A DNA stretch of 64,000 bases from Bacillaceae bacterium (GCA_017656265.1 JACDOD010000002.1:186001-250000); one strand, 5' to 3'; positions 17,427 to 26,476 are shown, counted from the first letter of the stretch. Numbers and translations: made by a program. The notes: generated by a model from the sequence alone, not told the origin.

Positions 17427-17948
17427 ATGGAAGCCAAACCATGTATTGAATCCCTTGCGGTTAAGATATCCCATGTTCTGCCGCCGGATACCAATAGCCA
17501 TGGTACGTTATTTGGCGGCAAGCTGATGGCTTATATTGATGATGTGGCAGCTATTGCTGCTGAGAGGCACGCCCGAAAGCCTGTTGTTACTGCATCTACG
17601 GATTCAGTGGATTTTCTCTACCCGGTAAAAGAGGGGGACACCATTTGCGTAGAGGCATTTGTTACTTATACCCACCATACGTCTATGGAAGTGTTCGTTA
17701 AAGCCGTCACGGAAAATTTAATCAGCGGAGACCGAAAAATGTGTGCGACCGCCTTTTTAACCCTGGTAGCTGTTGATGAAAACAACAAGCCAACACCTGT
17801 ACCACCGGTATATCCGGAAACTGAGGAGGAAAAATGGCTCCACGAGGGTGCAAAAAAACGGGCAGAATACCGGAGACAGAGAAGGAATGATTCCAGGGAG
17901 CTCGCCGAAAAATTTGGAACAGACCTGCCCTGGAAAAGAGGAAAATAA
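17427..17948 (+). CDS. Acyl-CoA thioesterase, hotdog fold (YkhA-like)
   Basis: A 173-residue hotdog thioesterase that hydrolyses acyl-CoA to free acid and CoA. The active-site region NSHGTLFGGKLMAYIDDVAAIAA (about residues 22-45) is typical, with the general base Asp in MAYIDD. It resembles Bacillus YkhA with an added charged C-terminal tail. GGGAGG lies 7 bases before the ATG. Monocistronic, followed by a MITE-like element. Chain-length preference cannot be read from the sequence. Confidence 0.85.
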   Translation: MEAKPCIESLAVKISHVLPPDTNSHGTLFGGKLMAYIDDVAAIAAERHARKPVVTASTDSVDFLYPVKEGDTICVEAFVTYTHHTSMEVFVKAVTENLISGDRKMCATAFLTLVAVDENNKPTPVPPVYPETEEEKWLHEGAKKRAEYRRQRRNDSRELAEKFGTDLPWKRGK

Positions 17949-17956
17949 ACCAGAGG

Positions 17957-18269
17957 AATGAGGCTGGGGCAAAAAGATATGAACAGGGAACATGACGAAT
18001 AAATAGGCTAGAAAAAATTTGTGCCCTCAAAAGCTAGAGGCTCCAGGTCGACTAAAACCGGCCACGTCCTGTGCGTCCCGAGAACAGTCCCAGCCGAAAA
18101 TCTGAGAGACAGATGAAAGAGCTGCCTCAGGGAACTTTATGCCGTTCCCACGGTTCCCACGGAAGGAGATGCGTTTTGACGAAGTAAAAATATCCGAACT
18201 CATTCATGTAAAGAGTGAATATAGTTCGGATCTTTCATTGTCTTTTTGCACGTTTTTCCCAGCTTCATT
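17957..18269. repeat. MITE-like element, full-length copy (about 313 bp)
   Basis: Inverted ends AATGAGGCTGGG (17957-17968) and CCCAGCTTCATT (18258-18269) bound an element. It holds a GC-rich block (GACTAAAACCGGCCACGTCC) and the hairpin ATCCGAACTCA...GTTCGGAT. It shares both parts with 40834-41160, where the GC-rich block is in the opposite orientation. There is no coding content. Confidence 0.75.
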
Positions 18270-18314
18270 GTTTTTTAGATTGTAAGATTTTTGGTTCATC
18301 AGGGAGTGAAAAAA

Positions 18315-18551
18315 ATGAATGATGTGAACGAATATAAAGCGCGCAAAGAAGGAAAAGTGACACCAAAGATGCTTATTGAAATACTCGCTAAAGAGATTGA
18401 AGAAGGAAATATTGATTCCCTCGCTTATGTGGCCCGAAGAAAAGACGGATATATTATGTCTGGCTGGTCCAATATGTCCCATACAGAGACGATTGGGCTA
18501 TTCGAAATTGGTAAAAACCAGGTCATTGACAATATGTATGAAGATGAATAG
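18315..18551 (+). CDS. Small hypothetical protein
   Basis: A 78-residue soluble protein. The start at 18315 is chosen because AGGGAGTG lies 6 bases before this ATG. Its core AYVARRKDGYIMSGWSNMSH resembles short proteins found in Bacillus genomes and phages, but I cannot name a family. The promoter region is the edge of the MITE-like element, so the element may influence its expression. Confidence 0.55.
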   Translation: MNDVNEYKARKEGKVTPKMLIEILAKEIEEGNIDSLAYVARRKDGYIMSGWSNMSHTETIGLFEIGKNQVIDNMYEDE

Positions 18552-18600
18552 AATCAGAATGGTTTATTAGGGGAAACAGGGATCAAATTAATAGAAAAAC

Positions 18601-18627
18601 AAAAAAGGGGCGTCGTTTTAGCCCCTT
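18601..18627 (-). terminator. Terminator overlapping the pabB-pabC stop codon
   Basis: On the minus strand AAGGGGC (18627-18621) pairs with GCCCCTT (18611-18605) and a T-run follows. The TAA stop (18620-18618) lies immediately after the first arm, in the loop. Confidence 0.85.
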
Positions 18628-20375
18628 TCGTCATCTGTGAGATGGACGGGAATCCACCCTCTGACACTATTGATAAACCAGATTTTTGAGCATCTGGCCA
18701 GTTCATCTTTCCGAATGATCCGTTCTTTTATGACGCCTTCCTGGAGGAGTTTTTTCCTTAATGTACCTGGAAGAAGCCCGCAATGAACAGGGGGAGTTAC
18801 TTTCTCCCCATCAATTTCTGCTACCAGATTTCCAAATGTAAATTCGGTTAGTTCTTCTTTTTCATTCCAGAGCAAGACGGAGAAGATGTCTTTAGCTGCC
18901 CCCTGTGTATGAATCTCATAGATTTTCCGATTTGTTGTTTTATGATAGAAATACGGATTGTCTGAATGAATCGGCTCTTTTGCCAGGGCAGCTTGAACCG
19001 GGCCGCGGATTGGGGTTGTTTCCTGCCCTTCAACGGTCACGTCTCCATTTTTTGAGAGCAGCAGCCGAACTTTATAAAGGCCGCGATGGTGTTCTCGGGC
19101 AAATGCTGCCAGGGCCCCTTTTATTTTTAGTTCTGAAAACGAAAAGTTGAAATAGGAAGCGGATTCTTGCAGCCGGCTGATATGTTCATCCATCAGGCTG
19201 TACGATCCATCCTCGAGTTTAAGGGACTCGATCAGATCAAATTCCTTAGGTGTGGTTGTTAATAGTTTAGCTTTGGTGAACACTTCCTCATATTCACCGT
19301 CCACCGATGAATCCCAGGTAATTCCGCCCCCGACACCATAAATGGCTTTGTTTTGTTCCTTATCGATGATGGCAGTCCGGATGGGCACATTAAAGACGGC
19401 TTCACCAGTAGGAGTTATGTAGCCAATGGCTCCGCAGTAGACTTCCCGCGGGGATTTTTCAAGGCTTGCAATATAGTCCATCGTGCGGATTTTAGGTGCC
19501 CCTGTTATGGAGCCGCATGGAAAAAGAGCGGCGAAGAGTTCATCAATCGTTATGTCCGGCTTGACCTGTGCCTGAACGGTTGATGTCATTTGATGCACCG
19601 TCGGATAGGTTTCAATATCAAATAGGTGGGGAACGCATACAGTTCCAGGAAGCGCCATTCTCCCCAGATCATTTCGGATGAGATCCACAATCATCACATT
19701 TTCAGCCCGGTTTTTTTCTGAATGATACAACCAGTCGGCAAGATCCCGGTCTTCTTCAAACCATCTCCCCCTCGGGGCTGTCCCTTTCATTGGTCTTGTA
19801 ATAACCACATTTCCGTCTTTTCGGAAAAATAGTTCCGGTGAAGCAGAGAGGATGCGGAAACGTCCCGTATTCAAATAGGCGCTATAATTAGCGCTTTGAT
19901 TTTTGGCCAATCGCTGGTAAAAAGCATAGTCGTCCCCATCAAAATCAGCATGAAGGCGGACGGTGTAATTAACCTGATAAGTTTCTCCCTGTTCAATAGC
20001 CCGTTTAATCGCAGTGATGGCTTTGTGATATTCATCAAAGGAAGTATCAGGCTTCCATTCTGATACCGAAAAAGGTCCCTCCTTTATGGGGCCAATCTCT
20101 TCCAGAGGCTGTTTAAACACACCAAACCATAATAAAGGCATTTGGGAGTCTTTATGTACCCGGCAAGCTGGCTCAAAGGCAGGTGCAGCCTCATAGGAGA
20201 GATAGCCGGCTGCATAATAGCCCTGATGGACATACTCCTGTATTTGAGCAAGTGCCGGCCGTACTTGTTTAATGGTTTCTGCCGTTATCACCTGCAGAGG
20301 TTCAGTGAATAGAAAGGATTGTTTGTTTCCATCTTGACTGGAAAAATTATATTGTAAAAAGGGTGTTTGTTCCAT
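18618..20375 (-). CDS. pabB: Aminodeoxychorismate synthase component I fused to aminodeoxychorismate lyase
   Basis: A 585-residue fusion. Residues 1 to about 360 form PabB, which aminates chorismate using ammonia from PabA; MKGTAPRG, GSITGAPK and EVYCGAIGY are chorismate-binding enzyme signatures. Residues from about 375 form a PabC-like PLP lyase that releases pyruvate to give p-aminobenzoate (FNFSFSEL, FGNLVAEI and LLPGTLRKKLL are visible). Joined PabB-PabC proteins occur in several bacteria, whereas Bacillus subtilis keeps them separate. The start lies 6 bases after the pabA stop with AGGTGA as ribosome site, so the two are coupled. Confidence 0.9.
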   Translation of the reverse strand: MEQTPFLQYNFSSQDGNKQSFLFTEPLQVITAETIKQVRPALAQIQEYVHQGYYAAGYLSYEAAPAFEPACRVHKDSQMPLLWFGVFKQPLEEIGPIKEGPFSVSEWKPDTSFDEYHKAITAIKRAIEQGETYQVNYTVRLHADFDGDDYAFYQRLAKNQSANYSAYLNTGRFRILSASPELFFRKDGNVVITRPMKGTAPRGRWFEEDRDLADWLYHSEKNRAENVMIVDLIRNDLGRMALPGTVCVPHLFDIETYPTVHQMTSTVQAQVKPDITIDELFAALFPCGSITGAPKIRTMDYIASLEKSPREVYCGAIGYITPTGEAVFNVPIRTAIIDKEQNKAIYGVGGGITWDSSVDGEYEEVFTKAKLLTTTPKEFDLIESLKLEDGSYSLMDEHISRLQESASYFNFSFSELKIKGALAAFAREHHRGLYKVRLLLSKNGDVTVEGQETTPIRGPVQAALAKEPIHSDNPYFYHKTTNRKIYEIHTQGAAKDIFSVLLWNEKEELTEFTFGNLVAEIDGEKVTPPVHCGLLPGTLRKKLLQEGVIKERIIRKDELARCSKIWFINSVRGWIPVHLTDDERG

Positions 20376-20381
20376 CTGGTT

Positions 20382-20969
20382 TCACCTAATTTCTATTAAA
20401 CTCGTGTGATTCAAAATATAGTTTTTCAGCATGGCAAATCCATGTTCAGTCAGAATGGCCTCAGGATGGAATTGAACCCCTTCCACCGGATAATTTTTAT
20501 GGCGAACCCCCATAATCTCCTCTTCAGCCGTCCATGAAGTGATTTGTAAGCAATCAGGGAGCTTTTCCCGATCGGCTGTCAGGGAGTGATAACGGGTTAC
20601 GGGACAGGGCGAAGGGATTTGATAAAACATCGATGTTTTATCATGAAAAATATTGGTTACTTTGCCGTGCATAGGTTTTCCGGCTTTTGTCACTGTTCCA
20701 CCAAAAGCTTCTACGATTGTCTGGTGGCCAAGACAAATTCCCAGGATGGGATAAGTAGTGTGCAGTTGTTTAACCACCTCAAGACAAATGCCAGCCTGAT
20801 CCGGGGCTCCAGGACCTGGGGACAACAAAATCATATCAGGGTCCATTCTTTGAATATCCCTTATGGTGATTGCATCGTTGCGGCGGATGATCACGTCCGG
20901 GGTCATTTCTTTTAAATATTGGACCAGATTATAGGTGAACGAATCATAGTTATCAATGACTAAAATCAT
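20382..20969 (-). CDS. pabA: Aminodeoxychorismate synthase glutamine amidotransferase component II
   Basis: A 195-residue class I glutamine amidotransferase that feeds ammonia to PabB. The nucleophile Cys is in GICLGHQ near residue 79, the His/Glu pair in GVQFHPEA near residue 170, and the oxyanion loop in LSPGPGAP near residue 50. GGAGGAATGAG precedes the ATG. Being next to a PabB-PabC fusion indicates folate synthesis, although in Bacillus such a subunit can also serve anthranilate synthase. Confidence 0.92.
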   Translation of the reverse strand: MILVIDNYDSFTYNLVQYLKEMTPDVIIRRNDAITIRDIQRMDPDMILLSPGPGAPDQAGICLEVVKQLHTTYPILGICLGHQTIVEAFGGTVTKAGKPMHGKVTNIFHDKTSMFYQIPSPCPVTRYHSLTADREKLPDCLQITSWTAEEEIMGVRHKNYPVEGVQFHPEAILTEHGFAMLKNYILNHTSLIEIR

Positions 20970-21078
20970 GGCTCATTCCTCCGGAGAAATGGAATCAAAC
21001 CCCGCTGCTTGTCCAAATAGAACCGATTCGACAAGCAGCAGATTCCTGATATATACTATTGAAAAGGTGGTGATTCAA

Positions 21079-21699
21079 GTGGCCGTTTCATCTGTAATCG
21101 GAAGTTCGATACATAGGGCAATTAATCCATTTACTCCAAATTATCATACCAGAAGTTCATTGGAGGAACAAAAGGATTCTTTTCCATCTTATCCATCGGC
21201 AAAGGATTCGGAGAAGAACAGGGAGTTATCTCCAGAAGAACTCAGGCAAATTTCTGAATTAAAAACCATTGAACAAAAAGTTAAAGCGCATGAGCACGCT
21301 CATCAATCAGCCGGCGGAGGACTGGCAGGTTCCATTCAGTACCAGTATCAGGAAGGTCCTGACGGCAGGCAGTATGCAGTCGGGGGAGAAGTTCCGATCC
21401 ATGCTTCAAAGGGGGATACGCCCGAAGAAACGATTGAGATCATGGAGAGGGTCAGAAAAGCTGCCCTTGCACCGGCGGACCCGTCACCTCAGGACTTGAA
21501 AGTGGCCGCCCATGCTGCGATGGCTATTATGAAGGCGCAGCAGGAACTTGCTGAATCATCAGGAGAAAATAAAGGGAAATCCCCCGGCATGTCTTTTGGA
21601 GATACACGTTATAAGCAGGCCGAAAACGCCTATTCGCTTCATCAAAACTTACATAAACAGGCTGTTCAGACAAATACGATTTTTGACATCACAGCATAA
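21079..21699 (+). CDS. Putative metalloprotease, SprA-related HExxH protein
   Basis: A 206-residue protein with HEHAH (HExxH) near residue 72 inside VKAHEHAHQSAGGG, and a following conserved block YAVGGEVPIHASKGDTPEETI. This pattern matches the putative metalloprotease family SprA-related/CJM1_0395. The GTG at 21079 is chosen because AAAGGTGGTGA lies 5-6 bases upstream and the earlier frame lacks any ribosome site. No signal peptide is clear. The function is unproven even in the family. A terminator follows directly. Confidence 0.75.
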   Translation: MAVSSVIGSSIHRAINPFTPNYHTRSSLEEQKDSFPSYPSAKDSEKNRELSPEELRQISELKTIEQKVKAHEHAHQSAGGGLAGSIQYQYQEGPDGRQYAVGGEVPIHASKGDTPEETIEIMERVRKAALAPADPSPQDLKVAAHAAMAIMKAQQELAESSGENKGKSPGMSFGDTRYKQAENAYSLHQNLHKQAVQTNTIFDITA

Positions 21700-21703
21700 C
21701 TTC

Positions 21704-21736
21704 GGGCAGATTGATGAAAGTCTGCCCATTTTTTAT
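21704..21736 (+). terminator. Terminator of the SprA-related gene
   Basis: GGGCAGA (21704-21710) pairs with TCTGCCC (21721-21727), followed by ATTTTTT. Confidence 0.85.
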
Positions 21737-21789
21737 GAATAGAATAACGAAACAAGTCACGTGAAGACGTACAAAAATGAGTAGGCTGA

Positions 21790-21945
21790 AAAATTCCTAA
21801 GCAGCGCATATTTTCTGAGTGGTTTCCTGCAACAGGATATGAACATGCGGATGCACCGGAACTTGAAGTTTACTACTCGGGGAACCCGAATGATGAAAAT
21901 TATCGAAGCGAGGTCTGGACTCCAATAAAAAATAAAACGAAGCAT
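21790..21945 (+). pseudogene. Remnant of a GyrI-like/AraC effector-binding domain gene
   Basis: This stretch translates without a stop to RIFSEWFPATGYEHADAP followed by ELEVYYSGNPNDENYRSEVW and TPIK. That is a good match to the C-terminal end of GyrI-like small-molecule binding domains of AraC-type regulators. A stop precedes it at 21787 and no start or ribosome site is present. It retains its own terminator at 21947. It is the tail of a lost gene. Confidence 0.65.
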
Positions 21946-21946
21946 C

Positions 21947-21978
21947 CAGAACAGGTGATCGGCCTGTTCTGTTTTTTT
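21947..21978 (+). terminator. Terminator after the GyrI-like remnant
   Basis: CAGAACAGG (21947-21955) pairs with CCTGTTCTG (21963-21971), followed by seven T. Confidence 0.85.
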
Positions 21979-22100
21979 ATGTGAAAGCCCACCCGCCCAG
22001 AGCCTAATTAGCTTATACTTGGTTAAAGTCCTAAAAATCAGTAAAAAAATGAACCTGATCTCCATGAATCGGTAATAAATAGTGAAAGGGGGAGGAAGGG

Positions 22101-22655
22101 TTGGATGAACAAATGTTAATTCGTCAGGTCATGCAGGGGGATGACGTGTCTTTGCAGAATCTGGTTCAGCCTCATATCAAAAAAGCAAGGCAGAGTGCTT
22201 ATTTATTGCTCAGAGATTATAGTCTTGCAGAAGATGCGGTTCAGGAAGCACTGGTCCAAACCTATCAGTCTTTACATAGATATGATCCTGAAAAAGGGCC
22301 GTTCCATACCTGGTTTTACAGCATCGTCATCAATATGTCCAGGAAAATCTACCGTAAACAGGTGAAAATGTATTTGCCCTTTAAAGAAAAATTATTCCGT
22401 TCTTTTGATCATGGGCCTGAGCACTTTATGGAACTCAGAGAAGAAACCCGGGTTATTTATCAGGCCATTCAGCAGCTGGATTTTAAGCATAAATCGGTGA
22501 TCATTCTTTTTTATTTTCAAGAAATGAATGTTAAAGAAGTAGCAGATATCCTGGGAATCAAAGAAGGTACGGTTAAATCCAGGCTGCACAAAGCAAGAAG
22601 GAAACTCTCACAACTTCTGAAAAATCAGGAATTAGAAGGGGGGCAAACAACATGA
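22101..22655 (+). CDS. ECF-type RNA polymerase sigma factor
   Basis: A 184-residue sigma-70 factor of the extracytoplasmic function group. Region 2 covers about residues 25-95 (RDYSLAEDAVQEALVQTYQSL). Region 4 covers about 120-175 (LDFKHKSVIILFYFQEMNVKEVADILGI, then KEGTVKSRLHKARRKL), the helix-turn-helix that reads the -35 element. There is no region 1.1 or 3. The TTG start has GGAGGAAGG just upstream. It overlaps the next gene by four bases (ATGA), so sigma factor and partner are translationally coupled. The target regulon is unknown. Confidence 0.9.
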   Translation: MDEQMLIRQVMQGDDVSLQNLVQPHIKKARQSAYLLLRDYSLAEDAVQEALVQTYQSLHRYDPEKGPFHTWFYSIVINMSRKIYRKQVKMYLPFKEKLFRSFDHGPEHFMELREETRVIYQAIQQLDFKHKSVIILFYFQEMNVKEVADILGIKEGTVKSRLHKARRKLSQLLKNQELEGGQTT

Positions 22656-24409
22656 ATGAGTTCATTAAACAAGCGCTGAAGGAGGCAGTCAGTAAGCACG
22701 ACTTTTCCTCAGAAGTTCCATTACATGAAATAAAAAATCGTATCGAGAAGGAAAAGTCTAGACGGAGGAGAAGGAACCGGTTGGGTGCCGTCATAGTCAG
22801 TGGGCTTTCAGCAGCGATGATTTTCATGATTGTCATGAGCGGAGGAAGCCCTCCTTTGCCGGCAGATCAAGAAGATTCATCTCCGCCAATACAGCCATCT
22901 GAACAGAACATAACCGAAAATCCTGACGCTGATCCGTATGAAAACAAAGAGATTCAGCTAGATATGGAGTGGCAGAAAGTTGAAATTGGGGAAGAAGTAA
23001 AGGATCTGCAAAATCAGGCGGACCAGGGACATCGAGTAGGCCTCCTTGATCCGGTCCAGGTTGCGGCAGAATTTATGAATCGGGAATTAGGCATTTCGGG
23101 AACCCTGATGGATGTAAAGAAGTACCAGAGCAGCAACGGGAATATTATTGATTTTTATTTTTATGACGGAAGAAGGCTGGAATTCCTGGTGATTCAGCCT
23201 GTTAAAGTGACAGATGTCGGAATATGGGCGGTTCAGGGTTACCGATTATGGTCAAAGGAACAGTTTCAGATTTTCCGGGATCAATATATTCAGCGAGAAG
23301 AAGCTCTGGATTTAGCCAGAGAATACCGAGAAGATGCAACCTATAAAATGGCTGAATTCGTTACAGGGCATGACAAGTTTGGCATTAACCGGAATGGCTA
23401 CTGGTTTGTCAAAGGTACCCTACCATCGGGTGAAGAGCTGGCTGTATTTCTTGATGGAAAAACGGGTGATGTCATTACGTCCGATTTGTCCGGAACACCG
23501 TACCCTAAAGATTTATACAAAGATAATATTTATCACATCAAAGCCATTGTCATTGAAAAAAATGCAGCCAGCAGAACTTATACCGATTCTTATGTGCTTG
23601 AAAACATCAAACAGGCATTGAGGAATGCCGAGTTTGCCGGAAGAAGATCGGAAATGAATGTGGTTGGCGATGTCATAACTGTAAAACTGCAGTTTGAAGA
23701 GCGGGCAGCGGAAGACAAACGATTTCTGGTGTTATTACAAAATGGTGAAATAAATGTATATGACTTTGAAACCCGGAGTTACTGGCGTGTTCCTGGTATG
23801 AATGGTATTGTCGAGCAGCTCATTCCGGAAGAATACCTGTCATACAGGGAAATTATCGAAATGGTTCAGACCCAGTATCCATATTTAACTTTTCCATTTG
23901 ATGAAAAAAATCCCCTTCTTGTTCAAAATAGAGGATTTCAGGAAGTGAAGGGAAATGAAGTGTTTCAAGTGGTTGGTTTTACCGAAAACGATGAACGGCT
24001 GAATATTTTTCTTCACCCTGTTACAGGTGAAATTCTGGATCAGGAAATTCTGACGTTTGATGGGTTAGAGGATAGTATTAAGAATATATTCTCCTACATC
24101 TCCAATCAAAATTTTGATCAGGTATGGGAAATGATTCATCCGATCTTAAAGGAAGAGCCTATCGGGGGAGAAGCGATACGTCAGGTGATGGAGGATTACT
24201 ATAAAGGGAGATCTGATTCCATTCAGACGGTCAAGGATATTCATTGGGATTCTCCATTCATAAAAGATGGGGATTGTAATTGCATTTATGATCCTGTTGT
24301 CCAGGCAACGATTGTCTTCAATAATGGATCAGAAGCGGTGATCCATGCTGTCAGGAATGAGAGGGGTGATTGGAAGTTTATAGTTACCCATGAAGGGAGT
24401 CTCAAGTAA
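22652..24409 (+). CDS. Large membrane protein coupled to the sigma factor, probable anti-sigma factor
   Basis: A 585-residue protein. Residues 1-42 are cytoplasmic and basic, one transmembrane helix lies at about 43-64, and the rest is extracytoplasmic. The outer part repeats YcdB/PepSY-like units (GYWFVKGTLPSGEELAVFLDG, then KTGDVITSD; a similar VTGEILDQEI later) and ends in a possible NTF2-like domain after about residue 470. Overlap with the ECF gene and the topology suggest an anti-sigma factor or sensor. The short N-terminal region shows no zinc-binding HxxxCxxC motif, so the mode of sigma binding is open. Confidence 0.7.
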   Translation: MNEFIKQALKEAVSKHDFSSEVPLHEIKNRIEKEKSRRRRRNRLGAVIVSGLSAAMIFMIVMSGGSPPLPADQEDSSPPIQPSEQNITENPDADPYENKEIQLDMEWQKVEIGEEVKDLQNQADQGHRVGLLDPVQVAAEFMNRELGISGTLMDVKKYQSSNGNIIDFYFYDGRRLEFLVIQPVKVTDVGIWAVQGYRLWSKEQFQIFRDQYIQREEALDLAREYREDATYKMAEFVTGHDKFGINRNGYWFVKGTLPSGEELAVFLDGKTGDVITSDLSGTPYPKDLYKDNIYHIKAIVIEKNAASRTYTDSYVLENIKQALRNAEFAGRRSEMNVVGDVITVKLQFEERAAEDKRFLVLLQNGEINVYDFETRSYWRVPGMNGIVEQLIPEEYLSYREIIEMVQTQYPYLTFPFDEKNPLLVQNRGFQEVKGNEVFQVVGFTENDERLNIFLHPVTGEILDQEILTFDGLEDSIKNIFSYISNQNFDQVWEMIHPILKEEPIGGEAIRQVMEDYYKGRSDSIQTVKDIHWDSPFIKDGDCNCIYDPVVQATIVFNNGSEAVIHAVRNERGDWKFIVTHEGSLK

Positions 24410-24459
24410 TCTTCTCACAATATGCAGACCTCTTCCTCAATCAACCTACATGTAATAAA

Positions 24460-24515
24460 AAATATCCGAACTAATTCATGTGGCGATTGAATTTAGTTCG
24501 GATATTTCTTTTTTT
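24460..24515. terminator. Convergent terminator built from the MITE core hairpin
   Basis: ATATCCGAACTAA (24462-24474) pairs perfectly with TTAGTTCGGATAT (24493-24505), flanked by A-rich and T-rich runs. It lies between convergent genes. It is the core of the GAGGCTGGG repeat family, with a possible partial right end (CAGTTTTGTC) after it. Confidence 0.75.
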
Positions 24516-24548
24516 CAGTTTTGTCTTATCCTTTTTGTCGTCATGTAT

Positions 24549-26228
24549 TCACAAGTTCGTTGTCTTCTCCTGGAAAAATTCGATGAGTTCTTCACGCATC
24601 AGTGGTTTACTTAAATAAAAACCCTGTATTTCGGTACAGCCCATCTGTTTAAGCATTTGCAGATGTTCATATTTTTCAACACCTTCTGCCGTCACTTCTA
24701 AATCCAGGTTTTTTGCGAGTCTGATCATCATCTGAGCGATCTGCTGATCCTTTTGGTTAAATTCCATATTCATAATAAAGGATTTATCAATCTTAATTTT
24801 TTGTACCGATAGTTCTTTTAAATGGCTTAATGATGAGTAGCTCGTCCCAAAATCGTCCAATACCACATGGAAGCCATGCTTATGTAAGCGGCGGAATTGT
24901 TCCCTGGCCATCTGCATGTCCAGCAAAGCGCTTTCGGTAATTTCAAGCTCTATGGATGAAGGGAATAGTTGGCATTCTTTTAAGGCCTTTTTCAGTTTTG
25001 GAATGAAGTCTTTGTCCTTAATTTGAAGCGGTGAAATATTGACGGCTGCCACCAAATCAGGGATATATGCCCTGAAAAATTGCAGGTCCCGGCATACTTG
25101 ACGGATGACCCATTCACCTATAGATTGAATTTGATTGGTTTGTTCAGCAATGGGAATAAATTCTCCAGGCGAAACCATTCCAAGCTCCGGATGGTTCCAG
25201 CGAATCAAGGCTTCTGCATTATAATGGCCATCCCGTAAATCTAGTTTGGGCTGGTAGACAAGGAAAAGTTCCCTGTTATCGATAGCTGCTTTCAGGTCAG
25301 ATGCAATCTTGCTGTAACGTCTATTTTCTTTATTCAAATCCTTATTACCTACATTTGAGGATGGCTCACCAGCAGCTTTGGACATGAGCATACGATGAAA
25401 TGCTTTTTTTAAGGTGAAACGAATATCTGACAGATCATTATCAACTAGTGCAGTACCTATCTCAGGTGTTAAAGTGATTTCTGTATTATTTATGACTATT
25501 GGCTTGTTCAGTTCATCAAAGAGGTTCTGGGTGATTCGCCTGGTATTTGATGGGGTTTCAATGTGCAACGCCACCACAAATTCATTATTTGAAACCCGGC
25601 TCACCAGATCTTCGGGCTGCAATACATGTTTGATGCGATTGACGACGTGATGAAGACATTCCAATTCCGATCCGTGGAAATCCGGATGATGTAAAAAACT
25701 CATTTGCGGAAAGGACAGATAAACTAAGTTCCAGACGGAATTCTGGTAGTCTTTGAGGCGCAACTTGCTCTCTAGCTGATTAATGAAAGTCTCTATATAA
25801 GGCAGTCCTGTTATGGGATCCGTTGCCATTCCGCTCTCCAACTGCACAACCTGTGTAATATCACGGGTTAAACCAACAACATATGTATCATTTTTATATT
25901 CTATTGGGATTAATACGGATTCACCATACCGCTCTTCCTGATCAATATTTAAACGATCCCGATATGTAATCGGGTGTTTCTTTTGAATGGCCTCCAGGTA
26001 CTTCAGAATCAGGTGATCAGCCACATCCTGGTGATACACTTCTTTGATGGTTCTGCCGATATCTTCATCTTTTAAAGAGGCTAATTTTTTGGCGGTGTAG
26101 CTCACTCTGTGGTAACGGAAATCATCCGGCGGTACATACTTCATCAAAAATACAATATCAAATAACTTAGTAAACATTTCAAAAAGCTGTTCTTCATTAA
26201 ATATAATCTGGTTTCTCTCGTTGCTCAT
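24549..26228 (-). CDS. EAL-domain cyclic di-GMP phosphodiesterase with degenerate GGDEF domain
   Basis: A 559-residue soluble protein. Residues about 8-125 look like a PAS-type sensory domain. Residues 126-290 form a GGDEF-like domain whose signature is replaced by SNNEF, so it should not make c-di-GMP. Residues 310-550 form an EAL domain with the metal and catalytic motifs kept: AEALIRW, EITESAL, LDDFGTSYSSL, KIDKSFI and AEGVE. It therefore probably degrades c-di-GMP. AAAGGTGAT lies upstream of the ATG. No membrane segments. Divergent from the hut operon. Confidence 0.88.
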   Translation of the reverse strand: MSNERNQIIFNEEQLFEMFTKLFDIVFLMKYVPPDDFRYHRVSYTAKKLASLKDEDIGRTIKEVYHQDVADHLILKYLEAIQKKHPITYRDRLNIDQEERYGESVLIPIEYKNDTYVVGLTRDITQVVQLESGMATDPITGLPYIETFINQLESKLRLKDYQNSVWNLVYLSFPQMSFLHHPDFHGSELECLHHVVNRIKHVLQPEDLVSRVSNNEFVVALHIETPSNTRRITQNLFDELNKPIVINNTEITLTPEIGTALVDNDLSDIRFTLKKAFHRMLMSKAAGEPSSNVGNKDLNKENRRYSKIASDLKAAIDNRELFLVYQPKLDLRDGHYNAEALIRWNHPELGMVSPGEFIPIAEQTNQIQSIGEWVIRQVCRDLQFFRAYIPDLVAAVNISPLQIKDKDFIPKLKKALKECQLFPSSIELEITESALLDMQMAREQFRRLHKHGFHVVLDDFGTSYSSLSHLKELSVQKIKIDKSFIMNMEFNQKDQQIAQMMIRLAKNLDLEVTAEGVEKYEHLQMLKQMGCTEIQGFYLSKPLMREELIEFFQEKTTNL

Positions 26229-26447
26229 CCATAATCACCTTTGTCAGTTTTTAACTTACCTTCATCTTTCCGCCTTTCTAAAAATACAGACTTTTGAATA
26301 TATATCGACTAAAATTGTTATTATTTTAGCTGATATAGTCATTTTTCTAATTATGGATAGAATTAGAAGTCCATTTCCCCCCCACGCATTTCCAGGGATC
26401 TTTTAATTTGCTAATATATTAATCTACTAAAATTTGGTATTTATTCA

Positions 26448-26476
26448 TTGACTTATCCTCGTTAAGCGCTTACACT
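26448..26476 (+). promoter_or_regulatory. hut promoter with overlapping cre-like site
   Basis: TTGACT (26448-26453) and TACACT (26471-26476) are 17 bases apart. The sequence GTTAAGCGCTTACA (26461-26474) spans the spacer and -10 and matches 12 of 14 positions of the CcpA cre consensus, missing only at its two outer bases. Catabolite repression of hut is known in Bacillus subtilis. The assignment here is by sequence only. Confidence 0.6.
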
